Source: Microcoleus sp. LEGE 07076
GTDB taxonomy: Bacteria; Cyanobacteriota; Cyanobacteriia; Cyanobacteriales; Microcoleaceae
Assembly (NCBI RefSeq): GCF_015207455.1
Contig: NZ_JADEWV010000018.1
Span: forward strand, 1-49,937
Reading direction: 5' to 3'
Length of the DNA stretch: 49,937 nt
Shown piece by piece: positions 26,553 to 39,600 of this stretch (position 1 is the stretch's first letter; the number at the start of each line of letters is the position of its first letter). Below the pieces are notes generated by a model. The model was given only the letters and a program-made list of their open reading frames with translations. It was not told where the DNA came from and did not search any database. Position numbers and translations under genes: made by a program.

Positions 26553-29500
26553 CGATCGCGCTGGAATTTCAATCAAAAACTCTGCACCCTCTCCCGGTGT
26601 TGAAATACAGCTCAATCGGCCGCCGTGCCGATCGACTACAATCGAGTGAGAAATCGACAATCCCAAACCCGTGCCCTTGCCCACAGGTTTAGTCGTGAAA
26701 AACGGGTCAAACAGCCTCGATCGCACCGGCTCCGGTATCCCCCCGCCGTTGTCGGCAATAGATACCGCTACGAAGCCTGCAGCAGCCGGATAAGTCCGAA
26801 TCGCGATCGTGCTCGGATGCCGATCGCACTCCTCGATCGTCCGCCCTTTGTCCCGTTCTTCCAAAACATCGATCGCATTAATCAAAATATTCATAAATAC
26901 CTGATTCAACTCGCCCGGAAAACACTCAACTTGAGCCAATAGCTGGTAATCTTTAACTACCTGAATCGCCGGACGGCTGCCGTGAGATTTCAACCGATTT
27001 TGCAAAATCATCAAAGTGCTGTCAATTCCTTCGTGAATGTTCACCGACTTCCCAGCCGACTCGTCCAAGCGAGAAAAGTTACGCAATGATTTGACAATCT
27101 CGACAATTCGCTCGGTTCCTATTTGCATCGAACTAAACAATTTCGGAAAATCTTCAACAATATAATCTAAATCTATCGCATCAATTTTATCTAAGACTTC
27201 CGCCGGAGGATTGGGGAAATATTGCTGGTAAAGTTCAATCAATTCCACCAAATCTAAGCTGTAATTGCGAGCCGGAATGATATTGCCGTGAATAAAGCTG
27301 ACGGGGTTGTTAATTTCGTGAGCAACACCAGCAACTAACTGACCCAAACTCACCATTTTTTCATTTTGAACAAGCTGAGCCTGAGTAGTTCTGAGTTTGT
27401 TAATAGCTGTTTCTAACTCTAGCGCTTTTGAGCGTTCTCGCGCTTCCGATTCCAGCAAAGCTGACTCGGCTTGTTTGCGATCGGCAATTTCAATTTGTGC
27501 TTGCTCGAACAGCGTCGATTGCTGGATCGCGATCGCCAATTGCACGCTAATTTGTTTGAGACACTCCACCTCAATTTCCAGCCAGCGGCGGCGGCCCGCG
27601 CACTCGTGAGCAATCAATAATCCCCACAAGTTCTCCCCTTGCAAAATCGGCACTACCAAATTAGCTCGCACCTGAAATTGACTTAACAAATTAATGTGGC
27701 ACTCGGCAAGACCGGCTTGATAAATATCATCCACAACTACAGTGCGGCCTTGTTGGTAAGAAGCAGCATAGCTGGATTGAAAGCAAGAATCGTTAATAGT
27801 TATTCCCCGAAGCGAACGCCAATTTTCCCCCACAGATTCGACAGCTACAAAACCGCTCCAATCAGGATTAAAGCGATAAATAATTGTCCGGTCTGTATCC
27901 AAAAATTGCCGTACTTCAGCCACAGCTTTTGTCAAAATTTCTGCTAAATTGAGAGAAGAGCGAATGCGTTCCAGCATCCCTACCACCAAACGTTCTCGCT
28001 TTAATTGTTGGCGCAAAATAGACTCGGCAAGTTTGCGATCGCTAATATCTTCGATCGCAGCAATTCCGTAACTCGGTTCCCCAAACTCATCCCGCACTAA
28101 AGATACAGTCACGTTCGCCCAAACAAACGAACCGTCTTTGCGTACAAAGCGTTTCTCAATTGCATAATTAAAAATTTCCCCAGCTAACAGTTTTTTTGCC
28201 GACTCGACATCTGCTGCTATCTCTTCCGGGTGCGAAATATCCCAAAGATTTAGGGCTTTCAGTTCCAATGCTGAGTATCCGACAATATGGCAAAAGCCTG
28301 GATTTACATTCAAAAAACGACCGTCTGGCCGCACTTTAACAATGCCGAGCGCCACTTGTTCAAATACAGCTCGAAATCGTTCTTCGCTTTCTTGCAAGGC
28401 AATTTCTGCTGTTTTGCGATCGGTAATGTCCATTTCCGTACCAAACAGTCGCACCACTTGACCCAAATCATTTTTAACAGCTTGTCCTTTACAGTTAACG
28501 TACCTGATTTCTCCTGATGAAAAATAGATGCGGTGGTCGATGTCGAAAGCTGTCCCTTCTCTCGCTGCCTTTTCCAAAGCTTGTGTAACCGTTTCTCGCT
28601 CATCAAGATGAATTTGCTCTAAAAGTTCTACCATTGTCGGTGGCTGATTTAATTCTCTCCCGTAAACTCGAAACACTTCCTCCGACCAAGTAATAATTTC
28701 TGTCTCAATATCGAATTCCCAATTCCCCATGCGGGCAATTTTTTGCGCTGCTTGCAATTGGTCGGTAAGTTGTTGCAGAGATGCGATCGACTGTGTTTTT
28801 TCGGCTTCTGCCGCCACGCGGGCGCTGATATCTTTGTGAGTGCCTGTCATCCGCAGCGGCCCACCCCATTCGTCGTACTCGACTACCTTACCCATCGCCA
28901 GAATCCACTGCCAATTTCCCGCTTTGTTGAGCAGCCGAAATTCAACTTCATAGATATCGGTGCGACCTTCAAAACAGAAATTTAAAGATTCCGTTGCCTT
29001 CGATTTGTCTTCGGAATGCAGCAAATTTTCCCAACCTTGAAGGTTATTTTCAATTTCAGTTTCTGCGTAACCGAGCATTGATTTCCACTGCGCGTCGAAA
29101 TAAGTTTCGCCAGTGGCTACATTCCAATCCCACAGCCCCAAAGAGCTGCCAGAAACCGCCAACTGCAATCGCTCTTGACTGAGTTTTAATGCCGATTCGG
29201 TGCGTTTTAGTTCTGTGAGATCGGCAATTATCGCCATCATTCCTATCGGTTGACTGTCGCTATCTTTAATGCAGTCAGCTCGCAATATCGTTTCTATGAC
29301 TTCGCCATTTTTAGCCTTGAGTGTAATTTCACGGCTCCAGGAACAACCTTTCCGCAGCACCTTAAATAACTTTCTCAATTCTTGAGATTTGGCGTACATT
29401 GCTCCCGGGCCGCCGGCATTATTTAGTTCTTCAACTGTATAGCCGTAGCGCTGAATAAATGCTTGATTGTGATAAATTGAACAGCCGTTCAAATCGGCGA

Positions 29501-31538
29501 TCGCGATCGCATCGCTAGCGCTGTCTACAGCTTGAGTCACCAAGCACAAAGTCACTTCGGCGTTTTTGCGATTGGTAATGTCAAAAATCGCTCCATCCAA
29601 CCACAAAACCAACCCTTCTCGATCGTAAGTCGGTCTGCCTCTTTGCGACAGCCACCGCAGAGCACCGTCAGCCCGCACAATCCGGTATTCTACATGGTAC
29701 GGCTGTTTTGACTCTACCGCTGCCCTGATTTGTTTGGCGAGCATTGGACGATCGGCTTCGTGGATAATGCTAGCAAAACTCAAGCGGTTGTTCTCCACAA
29801 AATCCGCAGCCGGATAGCCGCTAATTGCCTGAATTTCATCGCTAACAAACACCATCGTCCAATCAGCATCGTACAAGCTGCGGCAGATAGCGCCGGGAAT
29901 ATTCTCAACGAGCGATCGAAATCTGGCTTCCGTCTCCCGCAAAGCTGCTTCGATTAGTTTTAAATCAGTAATATCCAGTATCATGCCTTCCCAAACTATA
30001 TCCCCTTCCTGCCCTCTTTCTGTCGGAAAATCAACTCGTTCCGGTCTCGAAACCCCACGCATCCACTTAACTCTTCCCGAGGGCAAAATCGCGCACCATT
30101 CCTGCTGCCAAGGCTGCATCTTTGCCGCCGAAACAGCAATTGATTCGTAAATCTTTGCCCGGTTGTCTGGATCAACACAATTGAAAATAAGTTCGGGATT
30201 TAGCTGAATATCTTCTGGTGCCAATTCATATAAATCGCGGCAACCAGAAGAAATGTAAGGAAAAGACATTTGGCCGTCCCTTGAAAGTCGAAATTGATAA
30301 ATTATTCCCGGCAAATTGGCCGCAAGTTGCTGTAATCTAGCTTCGCTTTCTTGCAGCGCTAATTGTTGGCGCTTATACTGAGTAATATCTCGAATTATCC
30401 CCACCAGAATTTTACCGCCGTCGCTATTTTCAAACGTAGCTTTTTTAGTAGACAGAATGTGCTGGGTACCGCTGGCATCCGTAAAAAATTCCTCCGTCTC
30501 GTTTTCTTCCCCCGTCCTCAACACTTGTTCATCTTTCTGCCGAAAAAAATCAGCTTCTTCTTTTGGGAAAAAGTCGTAATCAGATTTACCTAGCAGTTCT
30601 TCGCGCGGCTTGCCCATCAGCTTGCAAAAAGCATCATTTAACAGTATCCAGCGGTGCTGTTCGTCCTTGACAAAAATTGGATCTGCAACTGCATAGATCG
30701 TATAATTCAAAAAATTTTTACTAGCTTCCAGTTCTTCTAATGCTAAAACTCTATCCGTAATATCATTGATAGTTCCTGTCGTCCCCTGCGCCTCGCCATC
30801 CGCGTCCAATATCAAAAAAAGCTGCACTTCGACCAAGCGGAAGTCACCAGTTTTAGTGATATATCGAATTTTATAACAACAAGATGTTCCTTGATTTTCG
30901 GTCGGAGTTCTGCACCAATTAAAATATTGGAATTGGTCGTCAGGATGAATGTAACTCAAGCAGGAACTTCCTAAGCTTTCATCGACTGTAAATCCGGTAA
31001 TTTCCGTCCAAGCGGGATTGAGAAAAGTCCAATTACCAGCAATATTTGTTTCAAAAACAACTTCTTTGATATTGTTGACAACTTGTAGGTATTTTTCTTG
31101 ACTTTTTTGCCATTTTGCTTGCCGTTTCTCGCGGGCGATCGCGCAGCGCAGCGTCCGCAGCAGCAGTCGGCTGTCTACTTGTCTTTTCACCAGATAATCT
31201 TGAGCGCCAGCGGCAATTAACTCGACAGCCAGTTTTTCGTCATCCGCGGCTGTCAAAATGACGATCGGAATATTTATCCCGCAATCTTGCAAGCGGAAAA
31301 GACTATTAAATTTTGGGCTGTCAGGAAGTGTCAAATCTAATAAAATTACATCAAAAATCTCGCAGCTTAAAATTTCTATAGCTTCCCGAAGGCATACTGC
31401 ATTCGTCGTCTCAATTGATGAGTTCAGCCGGGACTCAGACAGCATTTCTTGAATGAGTTCTGCATCTTCTGCACAGTCTTCTACTAAAAGAATTTTCAAA
31501 CTAGCAAGCGTTAAAGTTGGCTCAACAACATATTTCAT
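26325..31538 (-). CDS. Giant histidine kinase REC-PAS8-GAF-HisKA-HATPase with repeat-encoded tail
   Basis: This 1737-residue soluble protein starts at ATG 31538. REC is about 14-135 (acceptor Asp68 in LLDLTLPDS). Eight PAS domains follow at about 148-263, 275-385, 398-523, 537-655, 667-772, 790-903, 932-1037 and 1054-1163, most ending in a DIT-type motif such as NDITDR or RDITQYKR. The GAF domain (about 1182-1338, [20 protein letters not shown]) lacks an obvious chromophore Cys in the classic place. HisKA has [20 protein letters not shown] (His1407), and the ATPase has DNGGGIPE and [14 protein letters not shown]. The usual end, FLIEIPA, is at about 1661; the remaining 75 or so residues ([25 protein letters not shown]) are translated dispersed repeats. 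The PAS5 and GAF modules closely match those of the 33693-40169 kinase. Confidence 0.95.
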   Translation of the reverse strand: MKYVVEPTLTLASLKILLVEDCAEDAELIQEMLSESRLNSSIETTNAVCLREAIEILSCEIFDVILLDLTLPDSPKFNSLFRLQDCGINIPIVILTAADDEKLAVELIAAGAQDYLVKRQVDSRLLLRTLRCAIAREKRQAKWQKSQEKYLQVVNNIKEVVFETNIAGNWTFLNPAWTEITGFTVDESLGSSCLSYIHPDDQFQYFNWCRTPTENQGTSCCYKIRYITKTGDFRLVEVQLFLILDADGEAQGTTGTINDITDRVLALEELEASKNFLNYTIYAVADPIFVKDEQHRWILLNDAFCKLMGKPREELLGKSDYDFFPKEEADFFRQKDEQVLRTGEENETEEFFTDASGTQHILSTKKATFENSDGGKILVGIIRDITQYKRQQLALQESEARLQQLAANLPGIIYQFRLSRDGQMSFPYISSGCRDLYELAPEDIQLNPELIFNCVDPDNRAKIYESIAVSAAKMQPWQQEWCAILPSGRVKWMRGVSRPERVDFPTERGQEGDIVWEGMILDITDLKLIEAALRETEARFRSLVENIPGAICRSLYDADWTMVFVSDEIQAISGYPAADFVENNRLSFASIIHEADRPMLAKQIRAAVESKQPYHVEYRIVRADGALRWLSQRGRPTYDREGLVLWLDGAIFDITNRKNAEVTLCLVTQAVDSASDAIAIADLNGCSIYHNQAFIQRYGYTVEELNNAGGPGAMYAKSQELRKLFKVLRKGCSWSREITLKAKNGEVIETILRADCIKDSDSQPIGMMAIIADLTELKRTESALKLSQERLQLAVSGSSLGLWDWNVATGETYFDAQWKSMLGYAETEIENNLQGWENLLHSEDKSKATESLNFCFEGRTDIYEVEFRLLNKAGNWQWILAMGKVVEYDEWGGPLRMTGTHKDISARVAAEAEKTQSIASLQQLTDQLQAAQKIARMGNWEFDIETEIITWSEEVFRVYGRELNQPPTMVELLEQIHLDERETVTQALEKAAREGTAFDIDHRIYFSSGEIRYVNCKGQAVKNDLGQVVRLFGTEMDITDRKTAEIALQESEERFRAVFEQVALGIVKVRPDGRFLNVNPGFCHIVGYSALELKALNLWDISHPEEIAADVESAKKLLAGEIFNYAIEKRFVRKDGSFVWANVTVSLVRDEFGEPSYGIAAIEDISDRKLAESILRQQLKRERLVVGMLERIRSSLNLAEILTKAVAEVRQFLDTDRTIIYRFNPDWSGFVAVESVGENWRSLRGITINDSCFQSSYAASYQQGRTVVVDDIYQAGLAECHINLLSQFQVRANLVVPILQGENLWGLLIAHECAGRRRWLEIEVECLKQISVQLAIAIQQSTLFEQAQIEIADRKQAESALLESEARERSKALELETAINKLRTTQAQLVQNEKMVSLGQLVAGVAHEINNPVSFIHGNIIPARNYSLDLVELIELYQQYFPNPPAEVLDKIDAIDLDYIVEDFPKLFSSMQIGTERIVEIVKSLRNFSRLDESAGKSVNIHEGIDSTLMILQNRLKSHGSRPAIQVVKDYQLLAQVECFPGELNQVFMNILINAIDVLEERDKGRTIEECDRHPSTIAIRTYPAAAGFVAVSIADNGGGIPEPVRSRLFDPFFTTKPVGKGTGLGLSISHSIVVDRHGGRLSCISTPGEGAEFLIEIPARSKNPGGWNPGLQKQNPCQAGSIDLLQKFKRKTPAVGNRVLSNKTRLRGFKKNPGGWKPPRISLKFQISQSAEADIV

Positions 31539-32022
31539 ATTGGCTTATCTAAATAAACAAAAAAACCAGCAGCGGACGCAGCTATCTAGCTAATTTTTGG
31601 GAAACTTGAACCGTAGGCTTGAGAATTTCCTGGGTGCTTGCAAACTCCTAGATTTACAGTATATTCCAAGTTCCTGAAGTACAGTAGCAACTATTGTGAT
31701 GTCGATCCTCCGGGTGCGGATATGCCCTATCTTGGATAGAACTTGCAGATTGACGCAGGAATCAGCACCTACACGGGAGCTCGCCCGCGCGCGATGTGTA
31801 CGACATATACATGGAATATTCTGTATATAGCGGTTCGATCGCGTTGTGAGGTATGCCCTGCGCGGGCCAAGGCCCGCCCTATACCCGACAGCACCTCATG
31901 TTACTGAGAAATGCTATATATCCGGGGCGCGCAATGCACGCCTTACTTCCTGCGAACCTAATTACGAACTTGATTGCGGCTGTCTAGCCCGACGCGATTT
32001 TACTGAGTTGACTCGATCGAGT
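31539..32022. other. Intergenic region with a MITE-like element
   Basis: Apart from the inverted-repeat element at 31655-31827, this holds GC-rich stretches (ctgcgcgggccaaggcccgc near 31858) that can fold, and no supported gene. Confidence 0.55.
31655..31827. repeat. MITE-like element with GTGTACGACATATACATGGA end, copy 2
   Basis: The left end tacagtatattccaagttcc (31655) and the reverse complement of the right end (tacagaatattccatgtata) match at 15 of the first 17 positions, so terminal inverted repeats are clear. The right end at 31796-31827 is almost identical to that of the 19254-19425 copy, and the left ends share tgaagtacagtagca. Confidence 0.65.
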
Positions 32023-33228
32023 TTACTGCTGTTTGGGCAGCACAACTGTAAACACGCTACCTGTGCCGAGATTGGTGCTAATAGCAATCTCACCGTTAAA
32101 CGGTTTTAAAAGTTCAATACAAGTATAAAGTCCCAGACCAGTTCCTGTGGGTTCTCCTTCGGTTTTCTCCTCGCCTTTAGGCGGCTTTGATGTGTAAAAA
32201 GGATCAAAAAGTTTTGATAAATTTTCCGGTGCTATACCGCATCCCGTATCTGAAATATCCATGTAGATGTGGGAGTCGTCTTGCCTGGTTGCGATAGTTA
32301 TTTCCCTGCTTTTCTTTTGCCACATAGCATCCATTGCATTATTAATTAAGTTATAAAATACTTGAGAAATATAGGAATAAATTAAGGGAATGCTGGCAAT
32401 TTCTTCGTCATAAAAGTATTTTTTTCTAATTTTGTTTTTAAAATACAGATTCCCTTCCAATAACTCAATTTCTCGCTGCACTAAATCGTTGATGTTCACA
32501 GGCTGCAAATCTTGCTTTTGCTCTTTCCTGCTTTTCATCATCAGAGTATCCATGATTTGATTGATTTTTGTGACAGATTGAAAAATATACTTAGTATAAT
32601 TACCAAAAGAGTCTTCTTGAATTTCGGTGGCTTTTGTTTCAATCAAATCGACGCTAGTCTGGATTACTTGCAGCGGACTTTTGAGGTTGTGTACCATTCC
32701 TTGAGTCAAACGTCCGATGATGGCTGTTTTTTGCTGGTCGATCAATTGCTTGGTTTTTTGTTCGACAAGTCTTTCTAGGTTTTGGTTGAGGTGGGCGAGT
32801 TCGAGGTTTTTTTGTTCGAGTTTTTTTTGCAAGCTGCGGATTGTCAGGTGAGTTTCAATGCGGCTCAACACTTCTTCGTGCTGGAAAGGCTTGGTGATGT
32901 AGTCAACGGCTCCTGTCTGAAAGCCTTTTACTTTATCAAGCGTATCGGAAAGGGCGCTCATGAAGATTATGGGAATGTCTCGCGTTGACGGGTCTGCTTT
33001 CAAACGCAGGCAAGTTTCAAAACCGTCAATTCCTGGCATCATGATGTCCAAAAGAATTAAGTCGGGATGGATGTATTCAATTTGTTCGATCGCACTTTCG
33101 CCGTCTAGAGCCACTAATACTTTATAGCCGTAATTCCTTAACAGCTCGAAAAGTACGTCGAGATTGGTTTGGTTGTCATCGACAATTAGTATGATGCTTC
33201 TTTCGGAATTCTGCTCGTTCATATTCAA
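32023..33228 (-). CDS. REC-histidine kinase with HNLKSP H-box
   Basis: This 401-residue soluble protein has REC at about 12-130 (VDDNQTNLDVL; acceptor Asp61 in LLDIMMPGIDGFE; Lys in YITKPF), a coiled coil (EQKNLELAHLNQNLERLVEQ), a DHp with IGRLTQGMVHNLKSPLQVIQ (His180) and an ATPase domain with YNLINNAMDAM, DTGCGIAPENL, FDPFYTSKPP and PTGTGLGLYTCIELL. The H-box has Asn-Leu-Lys-Ser in place of Glu-Leu-Arg-Thr; an acidic residue after the His normally helps kinase and phosphatase activity, so turnover may differ. A loop KPPKGEEKTEGEP lengthens the ATP lid. There is no PAS domain. An alternative start at Met3 (33222) is possible. Confidence 0.93.
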   Translation of the reverse strand: MNMNEQNSERSIILIVDDNQTNLDVLFELLRNYGYKVLVALDGESAIEQIEYIHPDLILLDIMMPGIDGFETCLRLKADPSTRDIPIIFMSALSDTLDKVKGFQTGAVDYITKPFQHEEVLSRIETHLTIRSLQKKLEQKNLELAHLNQNLERLVEQKTKQLIDQQKTAIIGRLTQGMVHNLKSPLQVIQTSVDLIETKATEIQEDSFGNYTKYIFQSVTKINQIMDTLMMKSRKEQKQDLQPVNINDLVQREIELLEGNLYFKNKIRKKYFYDEEIASIPLIYSYISQVFYNLINNAMDAMWQKKSREITIATRQDDSHIYMDISDTGCGIAPENLSKLFDPFYTSKPPKGEEKTEGEPTGTGLGLYTCIELLKPFNGEIAISTNLGTGSVFTVVLPKQQ

Positions 33229-33692
33229 GGAAAATATTGAAATTTGTGATTTGTTAGATCAATTCCGGTTACACCGTCAGGTGATTGTTGACTGGGGAAT
33301 TGTTGACTCTTGACTGTTGACTGTTAAGAAGGGCGGGCACTCACAGGCACTGCCCATACTGACTGTTGGCTGTTGACGGCTCTAAAAACTGAATGGTTGA
33401 GTGTTAATTTTTGACTCGATTTTATTATTCCGATGCAGCCGGAAACGATATGACTTGTGACTTTAAAGTTGTGACTTTAAATCTGATTCAATGAATTTTA
33501 TGTGGCTCTAGAAACCTGGTTGTTTCGTAGATGCTTCTATTTGCAATAACTCTTTTAGGAGCCGGCTGCGAGTGCAGGTACCCCAAGCAAATTAAGTTGT
33601 CGCTTCGCGGGAGTCCAGAGTTCCTGATTGAGAATGGTACTCAGGGCGCGAGATTTAACCGATTTTGAGTTATCTGTTAGCTACCCTCAATT
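33229..33692. other. Intergenic region with a heptamer-filled inverted-repeat element
   Basis: Most of it is the element at 33261-33454. A further hairpin-like string gggcgggcactcacaggcac near 33331 is embedded in it. No gene was recognised. Confidence 0.55.
33261..33454. repeat. MITE-like inverted-repeat element with STRR heptamers, copy 2
   Basis: Left end aattccggttacaccgtcag (33261) and right end ccgatgcagccggaaacgat (33430) are imperfect inverted repeats and match the ends of 12428-12537. The interior holds ttgactg/ttgactc heptamers interrupted by a GC-rich insert, so it is about 80 bp longer. Confidence 0.55.
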
Positions 33693-36600
33693 TTAGGACA
33701 AATGTTGCTTCAAAAAGTCTCGAATTTGCTTGAGCTGAAATCCTTTAGTAAGTTGGCGCAGGTGATTAACGAAAGGCTCTAATGTCGGGTCTGAATGTTC
33801 GAGTTTAGCAATTTCCTCCAGAATAGCTTCAATATCGCCCATTGCAGCCAATCTCAACAAGACCAAGACTGACTCAGAGTTAGGAGACACCATCGCCCTG
33901 TCATCCGCAGCAATCTCAGATGATATTTTGGGAGTTTTAGCTTTCCGTTTTTTGGTTTCTGTTCCCTCTTCATAAATCCATTCTAATTCCAGATGCAGGC
34001 GTAATAATTCTAAAAGCTCGTTAGTTTGAATCGGCTTGGTAAGAAAATCATTGCAACCTGCAAGTATGCTCTCTTGCCTAGTCGTCTCGTAAACACTAGC
34101 AGACAAAGCAAGGATAACCGCATCTTTTAATTCCGGCAACTGTCGCAGCAGTCTGGTAGCTTCCCAACCGTCCATTACGGGCATCAACAAGTCCATTAAG
34201 ATTAGATCCGGTAGAAATTGCTGTGCTTTTTGCAAGCAGTCTTCGCCGTCTGTGGCTTGGGCAATTTCAAAACCCAAACGAGAAAGCATTCTGTGTAGCA
34301 TGGCACGATTTACTTCGTTATCGTCCACGATCAGCAATTTCCGCTGGCTGCCGCTAAAACCGACAAGCCGGCGTTTTTCTTGCGGGGAGGGGAGTTGAGA
34401 AGACTGGGCGACGGCGGGCAAGTCTAGATCCAACCAAAATATGCTGCCTTTGCCCGAGGTACTTTGGACGTAAATTTGGCTGCCCATCATTTTGACTAAT
34501 TTTTGACTGATGGAAAGTCCCAGTCCGGTACCTTCGACAAAATTGTTACGATCGCCCACTTGGTGAAAAGGCAAAAATATTTCTTCTAATTTATCCTGCC
34601 CGATGCCAATGCCAGTATCTTCGACTTGAAAGCGAATTTTAGCGACTGGTAATTGCTCTTTGTTTGCTGCTGCTATCGATTCGCGGGCTTCTTGCGTTCC
34701 CGGCGGCGTGTCTAAATTCGCGGTCAAATTGATTGTTTTAGCGGCAATTTCCGCTGTCAAACTCGAATTTGCGGAGTTGATTTGAAGAGATTTTTCTCCC
34801 CAATTTTCTGCATAACCCACCTTGAATGTCACGCCACCGCTTTGGGTAAACTTAACTGCATTGCTGAGCAAATTAATCAAAATTTGGCGCAACCTTTTTT
34901 CGTCAGCAAAAATGCAGTCTGGCAGCGCCGACACCTGCTCGTAATTAAAGGCAATTCCTTTTTGCTGCGATCGCATTTGGAACAAATCAACAATACTTTT
35001 AATAAAGCTGGCAAAATGCACGTTGTCCGGTGACAGTTCCATTTTGCTAGCTTCGATTTTTGAGAGGTCTAAAACGTCATTGATCAGCGTCAGCAGGTGG
35101 TTGCCGCACTGGTGAACGCTGTTGAGACTTTCCTGCTGTTCTGCGGTTAAGTTTTTATCCGGTTTGAGCAGTTGAATGTATCCTAAAATCCCGTTCAAAG
35201 GTGTCCGCAATTCGTGGCTCATGTTGGCGAGAAAGTCGCTTTTAGCGCGGTTGGCGGATTCGGCGGCGACGGCGGCTAATTGCAGGGCGGCTTCGGCTTG
35301 TTTTCGATCGGCAATTTCGGTTTGTGCTTGTTGAAATAGGATCGATTGCTGGATCGCGATCGCCAACTGCACCCCCAATTGTTTCAGGCACTCTGCCTCC
35401 AATTTTTGCCAGGGACGCGGGCCCGTGCAGTGGTGGGCAATTAACAGCCCCCACAAGTTTTCGCCTTGCAAAATCGGCACTACCAGACTCGCTCTCACCT
35501 GCAGCCGAGCCAACAAACTCAAGTAACAGTCAGCGAGGCCGGCATTGTAAACATCATCTGTGGCTCTAATTCTGCCATCTTGGTAAAGACTAACGTAGGC
35601 TTCGCCAAAACAGGGGTCATAAATTTCCATTCCTATAATTTCTAGGGAACTTTCGCCCACCGACTCGACAGCGATAAACCCGCTCCAATCCGACTTGAAT
35701 TGGTAAATAACAGTGCGGTCTACTTGCAAAAAATGCCGCACTTCTTCGACGGCTTTGGTGAGAATTTCTTCGAGATTGAGAGAAGAGCGAATTCGTTCCA
35801 ACATGGCTACTGCCAACTGTTCCCGCTTTAATTGATGGCGCAAAAGTGCTTCTGATTCTTTGCGTTTTGTGATGTCGGTAATCACTGCAATTAAGCCGAC
35901 CGAATTGCAGTTTTTGTCTTTAATAGTGTCGGCTCGCACCAAAGCTATCACAGCTTCGCCGCTTTTAGTTTGCAGCGCAACTTCGCCGCACCAAGAGCGA
36001 CCTTGGCGAATGTTTTTATAGATTTGTTTGTAAGTTTTAGGTCGGACATAAAGGGAGGCGCGATCGCCGAGTTCGTTGAGTTCTTCCACCCTGTAGCCGT
36101 AACGCTGAATGAAGGCTTGATTGTGGTAAAGAGAGCGCCCTTTCAAGTCGGCGATCGCGATCGCGTCGCTGGTACTTTCGACGGCTTGAGTGACTTGCAG
36201 CAAAGCTAATTCTGCTTGTTTGCGATCGCTGATATCCGTCATCGAACCCACCATCCGCAGGGGGTTTCCGGCTTCGTCCCACACTGCTTGAGCGCGGGCT
36301 AGCACCCACTTGTAGCTGCCGTCTTTGCACTGCAAGCGGTATTCGGCGGCGTAATTGGGGGTTTGGCGATCGAGATAATCTTGGATCGCTGCTAGCACTC
36401 GATCGCGATCGTCTGGATGGATGCGATCGATCCATTCGCTGTTGCAATTGTCGATTTCGCCACCTGAGTAACCGATAATTTCTTGCCAGCGGGCCGATCG
36501 AAAAGCTTGATTTGTTTGAAGATTCAAATCCCAAATTCCGTCTTGATTGCCTTTGAGAACCAACTGCCAGCGTTCTTCGCTTTTACGCAATTCTTCTTCG

Positions 36601-39600
36601 GCTTGTTTGCGCTGAATGTGAGAACCCAACTGAGTCGCTACCGCCTTGGCCAATTCTACTACGCGCGGTTCCATAATCGAGCGGTTGCGCTTGCAGAATA
36701 TTAAAACAGCCAGCACCTCTGAACTAGCGCGAATTGGCACTCCGAAACAAGCTTTCAATCCGATTGCTGCCGCCATTTGCGATCGGGCAAAAAATGAATT
36801 ATTGACTACAGAAATATCTTCAATCCATTCTACCTGTTGCGTTGACCAAATTCGTCCCGGCACTCCCACTCCGGGCGCGAATCTAATTTTCTTGCTTTCG
36901 CTGCCGAAGCTATCTAAATCGCGATCGCTAGCATACCAAGTTTCGCTATGTTCCAAAACAGTATTGTTAGCAGCCGGTATCCAAGCTTCCCCAAAATTCC
37001 AGCCGATCGCACTGCACAATAACCGCAGAATATCCGGGAGGGCGCTGTGAAAATCTGCCGACTGACTAATTGCTTGAGTTGCTGCCAGCAACAGCTTAAT
37101 TTCATCTTCTGCTTGCTTATTTTCAGTAATATCAGTTCCCGTGCCAAGAATTTGTTTTAACTTGCCCTCTGATGTTTTAGCAAATACAGTATCTCGGCTG
37201 ACAATCCAGCGCCAAGAACCATCCTGGTGTCGGATGCGGTATTCAATTTCAAAGATATCCCCTTCCGTACCCGTTTCAACCTGCTGTAAATAATCCGGCA
37301 TTTTAACAGCATCTTCCGGGTGAATTAAACTTGACAGCATCCACGGCCCGAGTGCCTGAATCTCTTCTACTGTATAGCCGATAACCTTGTAAATAGAAGC
37401 ATTTGCATAGATAGTTTTTTGTTCTATCAAGTCCCAAACATACAAAATATTAGGACTTGCCTCAGCAATTTTATCGCCGAACCGCTTGCTATCTATCAAC
37501 TCTGCTTCAGCTTTCTTTTTCGCAGCAATGTCGCGAACAATGCAAATGATTTCCCCGTCGGGCAGCATTGTCAGCGAGACATCTATCGGAACTTTCGAGC
37601 CGTCACGACGGCATCCTACTGCTTCGGTGATGTAATAACCTTTCTGCACTAAAGCCGGCATAACTTCTTGCTCGAACCTTTCGAGTTCTGCACCTTCGTA
37701 GAATACTTTGCAACTTTTGCCTAACAGTTCTTCGACAGATTCGTAACCGAAGATTTTTAGTCTGGCTGCGTTGCAATAAATCACTTCTCCGTCGGCATTG
37801 AGCATGGCGATACCGTCGGAAGTTTTTGCCATTGCCACTGCTTGCCTCTGGAGTGCTGACTCCGAGCGTTTGCGCTCAGTGATATCGCGGACTATCGCGA
37901 TAATTTCGTCTTCCGTGCAGCATACAATTCTCGCTTCAAAATCGCACACTTGCTCCTTGACAAGCAATTGATATTCTACGATTTGAATTTCCCCATTATC
38001 AGCAGCTCCTTTGTTGTATGACAATATTTTATCTGCCAAAACTGCCGGTAATATGTCTTGTGCTTTTTGGCCGATAAATATGTTGTTTTCCGGTATCAGG
38101 GCTTGGAGGTCTTTTGCCGGTTTGAAATCCACCAAAGTACCATCGGCGCGACAGCGAAAAATCATGTCAGGTATCGCGTTTAAAAGAGCGCGGTTGGTGG
38201 CTTCGCTTTGGCGCAATTCTGCTTCGGCTTGTTTGCTCAATGTCACGTCGCGGGCCACTGCATAAATCAAACCTTCTTCAGCAAATGGTGATGCCGTCCA
38301 CGACAGCCATTTATAACTACCATCTCGGCAAAGATAGCGGCTTTGTAAATTAATAACCGGGTTACCCTTTTTAAGTTTTTCTACTTCAGCTATAGTTATT
38401 GCTCGGTCTTCTGGATGCACGAATTCTATAAAAGGTTGGGCTAAAAGTTCGGCACGGCTGTAATCCAATACATTTGACCAAGCGGGGTTTAAGCGTTTGA
38501 AATAGCCATCAAAACCTGCAATGCAAAGTAAATCCAGCGAGATATTAAAAAACCGATCGCGCTCTTGCTGGGTTTGTTTTAATTCGGTGACATCCATCAC
38601 CACACCGTCCCAAATGATATCGCCGTTGGCTTGTTTTTGCGGTTGCGACGCGCCAGAGAGCCATTTCACTCGCTCTCCCACAACTTGTCGCCACTGGTGT
38701 TGCCAAGCTTGTTGAGTTGTCGCTGAATTGGCGATCGATCGCTCCAAGTCTGATCTGTCGTCGGGATAAACTGCTGACCAAGCCAAATTGGCATTGTTTT
38801 CAATTTGTTCTGGTCTTAAATTGCATAGCTGCACGCTGCCAGAAGAAACGTATGTGAAAGAGATTTTTCCATCAACAGATAGCCGAAATTGATAAATCAT
38901 TCCCGGCACGTTATCGCTCATCGTTTTAAATCTAGCCTCGCTTTCCTGCAAAGCTAATTGCTGGCGCTTGTACTCGGTCACATCTCGCATTGTTCCTACC
39001 AACATTTTAGTACAGTCGGCTTTGTGAAAAACAGTTTTTTTGGTAGATATAATGCGTTTTTTGGCTTGGCTATCTGTAAAAATTACTTCCGTTTCATCAG
39101 GCAGGCTTCTTTGAAATATTTGCTCGTCTTGCCACTCAAAGAAATTGGCTTGTGCTGCGGGTAAAAACTCGTATCCCGACTTACCGATCAGTTCTTCTCG
39201 TCTTTTTCCCATCAACTCGCAAAAAGCATCGTTTAATACAACCCACCTGTGGCGCTCGTCTTTGACAAAAATTGGGTCTGGAGTAGCATTTATCGTGTGA
39301 TTCAAAAACTCTTGTGATGCTTTTAGTTCATCTTCGTAGCGGTAGCGGTCGCTGACGTCCAAAATTACTTTAATCATCCGGTCGATCGAGCCATCCCGGC
39401 AGCGAATACAGCGCAGGGAAACTCTCGTATAAACTATTTTTCCGTCTTTTCTGCGCCATCTTTTATCTAAAACATATCCCTCGCTCTCCCCAGCAAAAAT
39501 TTTATTTAACTGCTCTAAACTGGCTTGCCAATCTTCAGGAATACTCCACCGTTCCCAATCTCCATGCAGCAGTTCTTGGCGGTCGTATCCCAACAAATTG

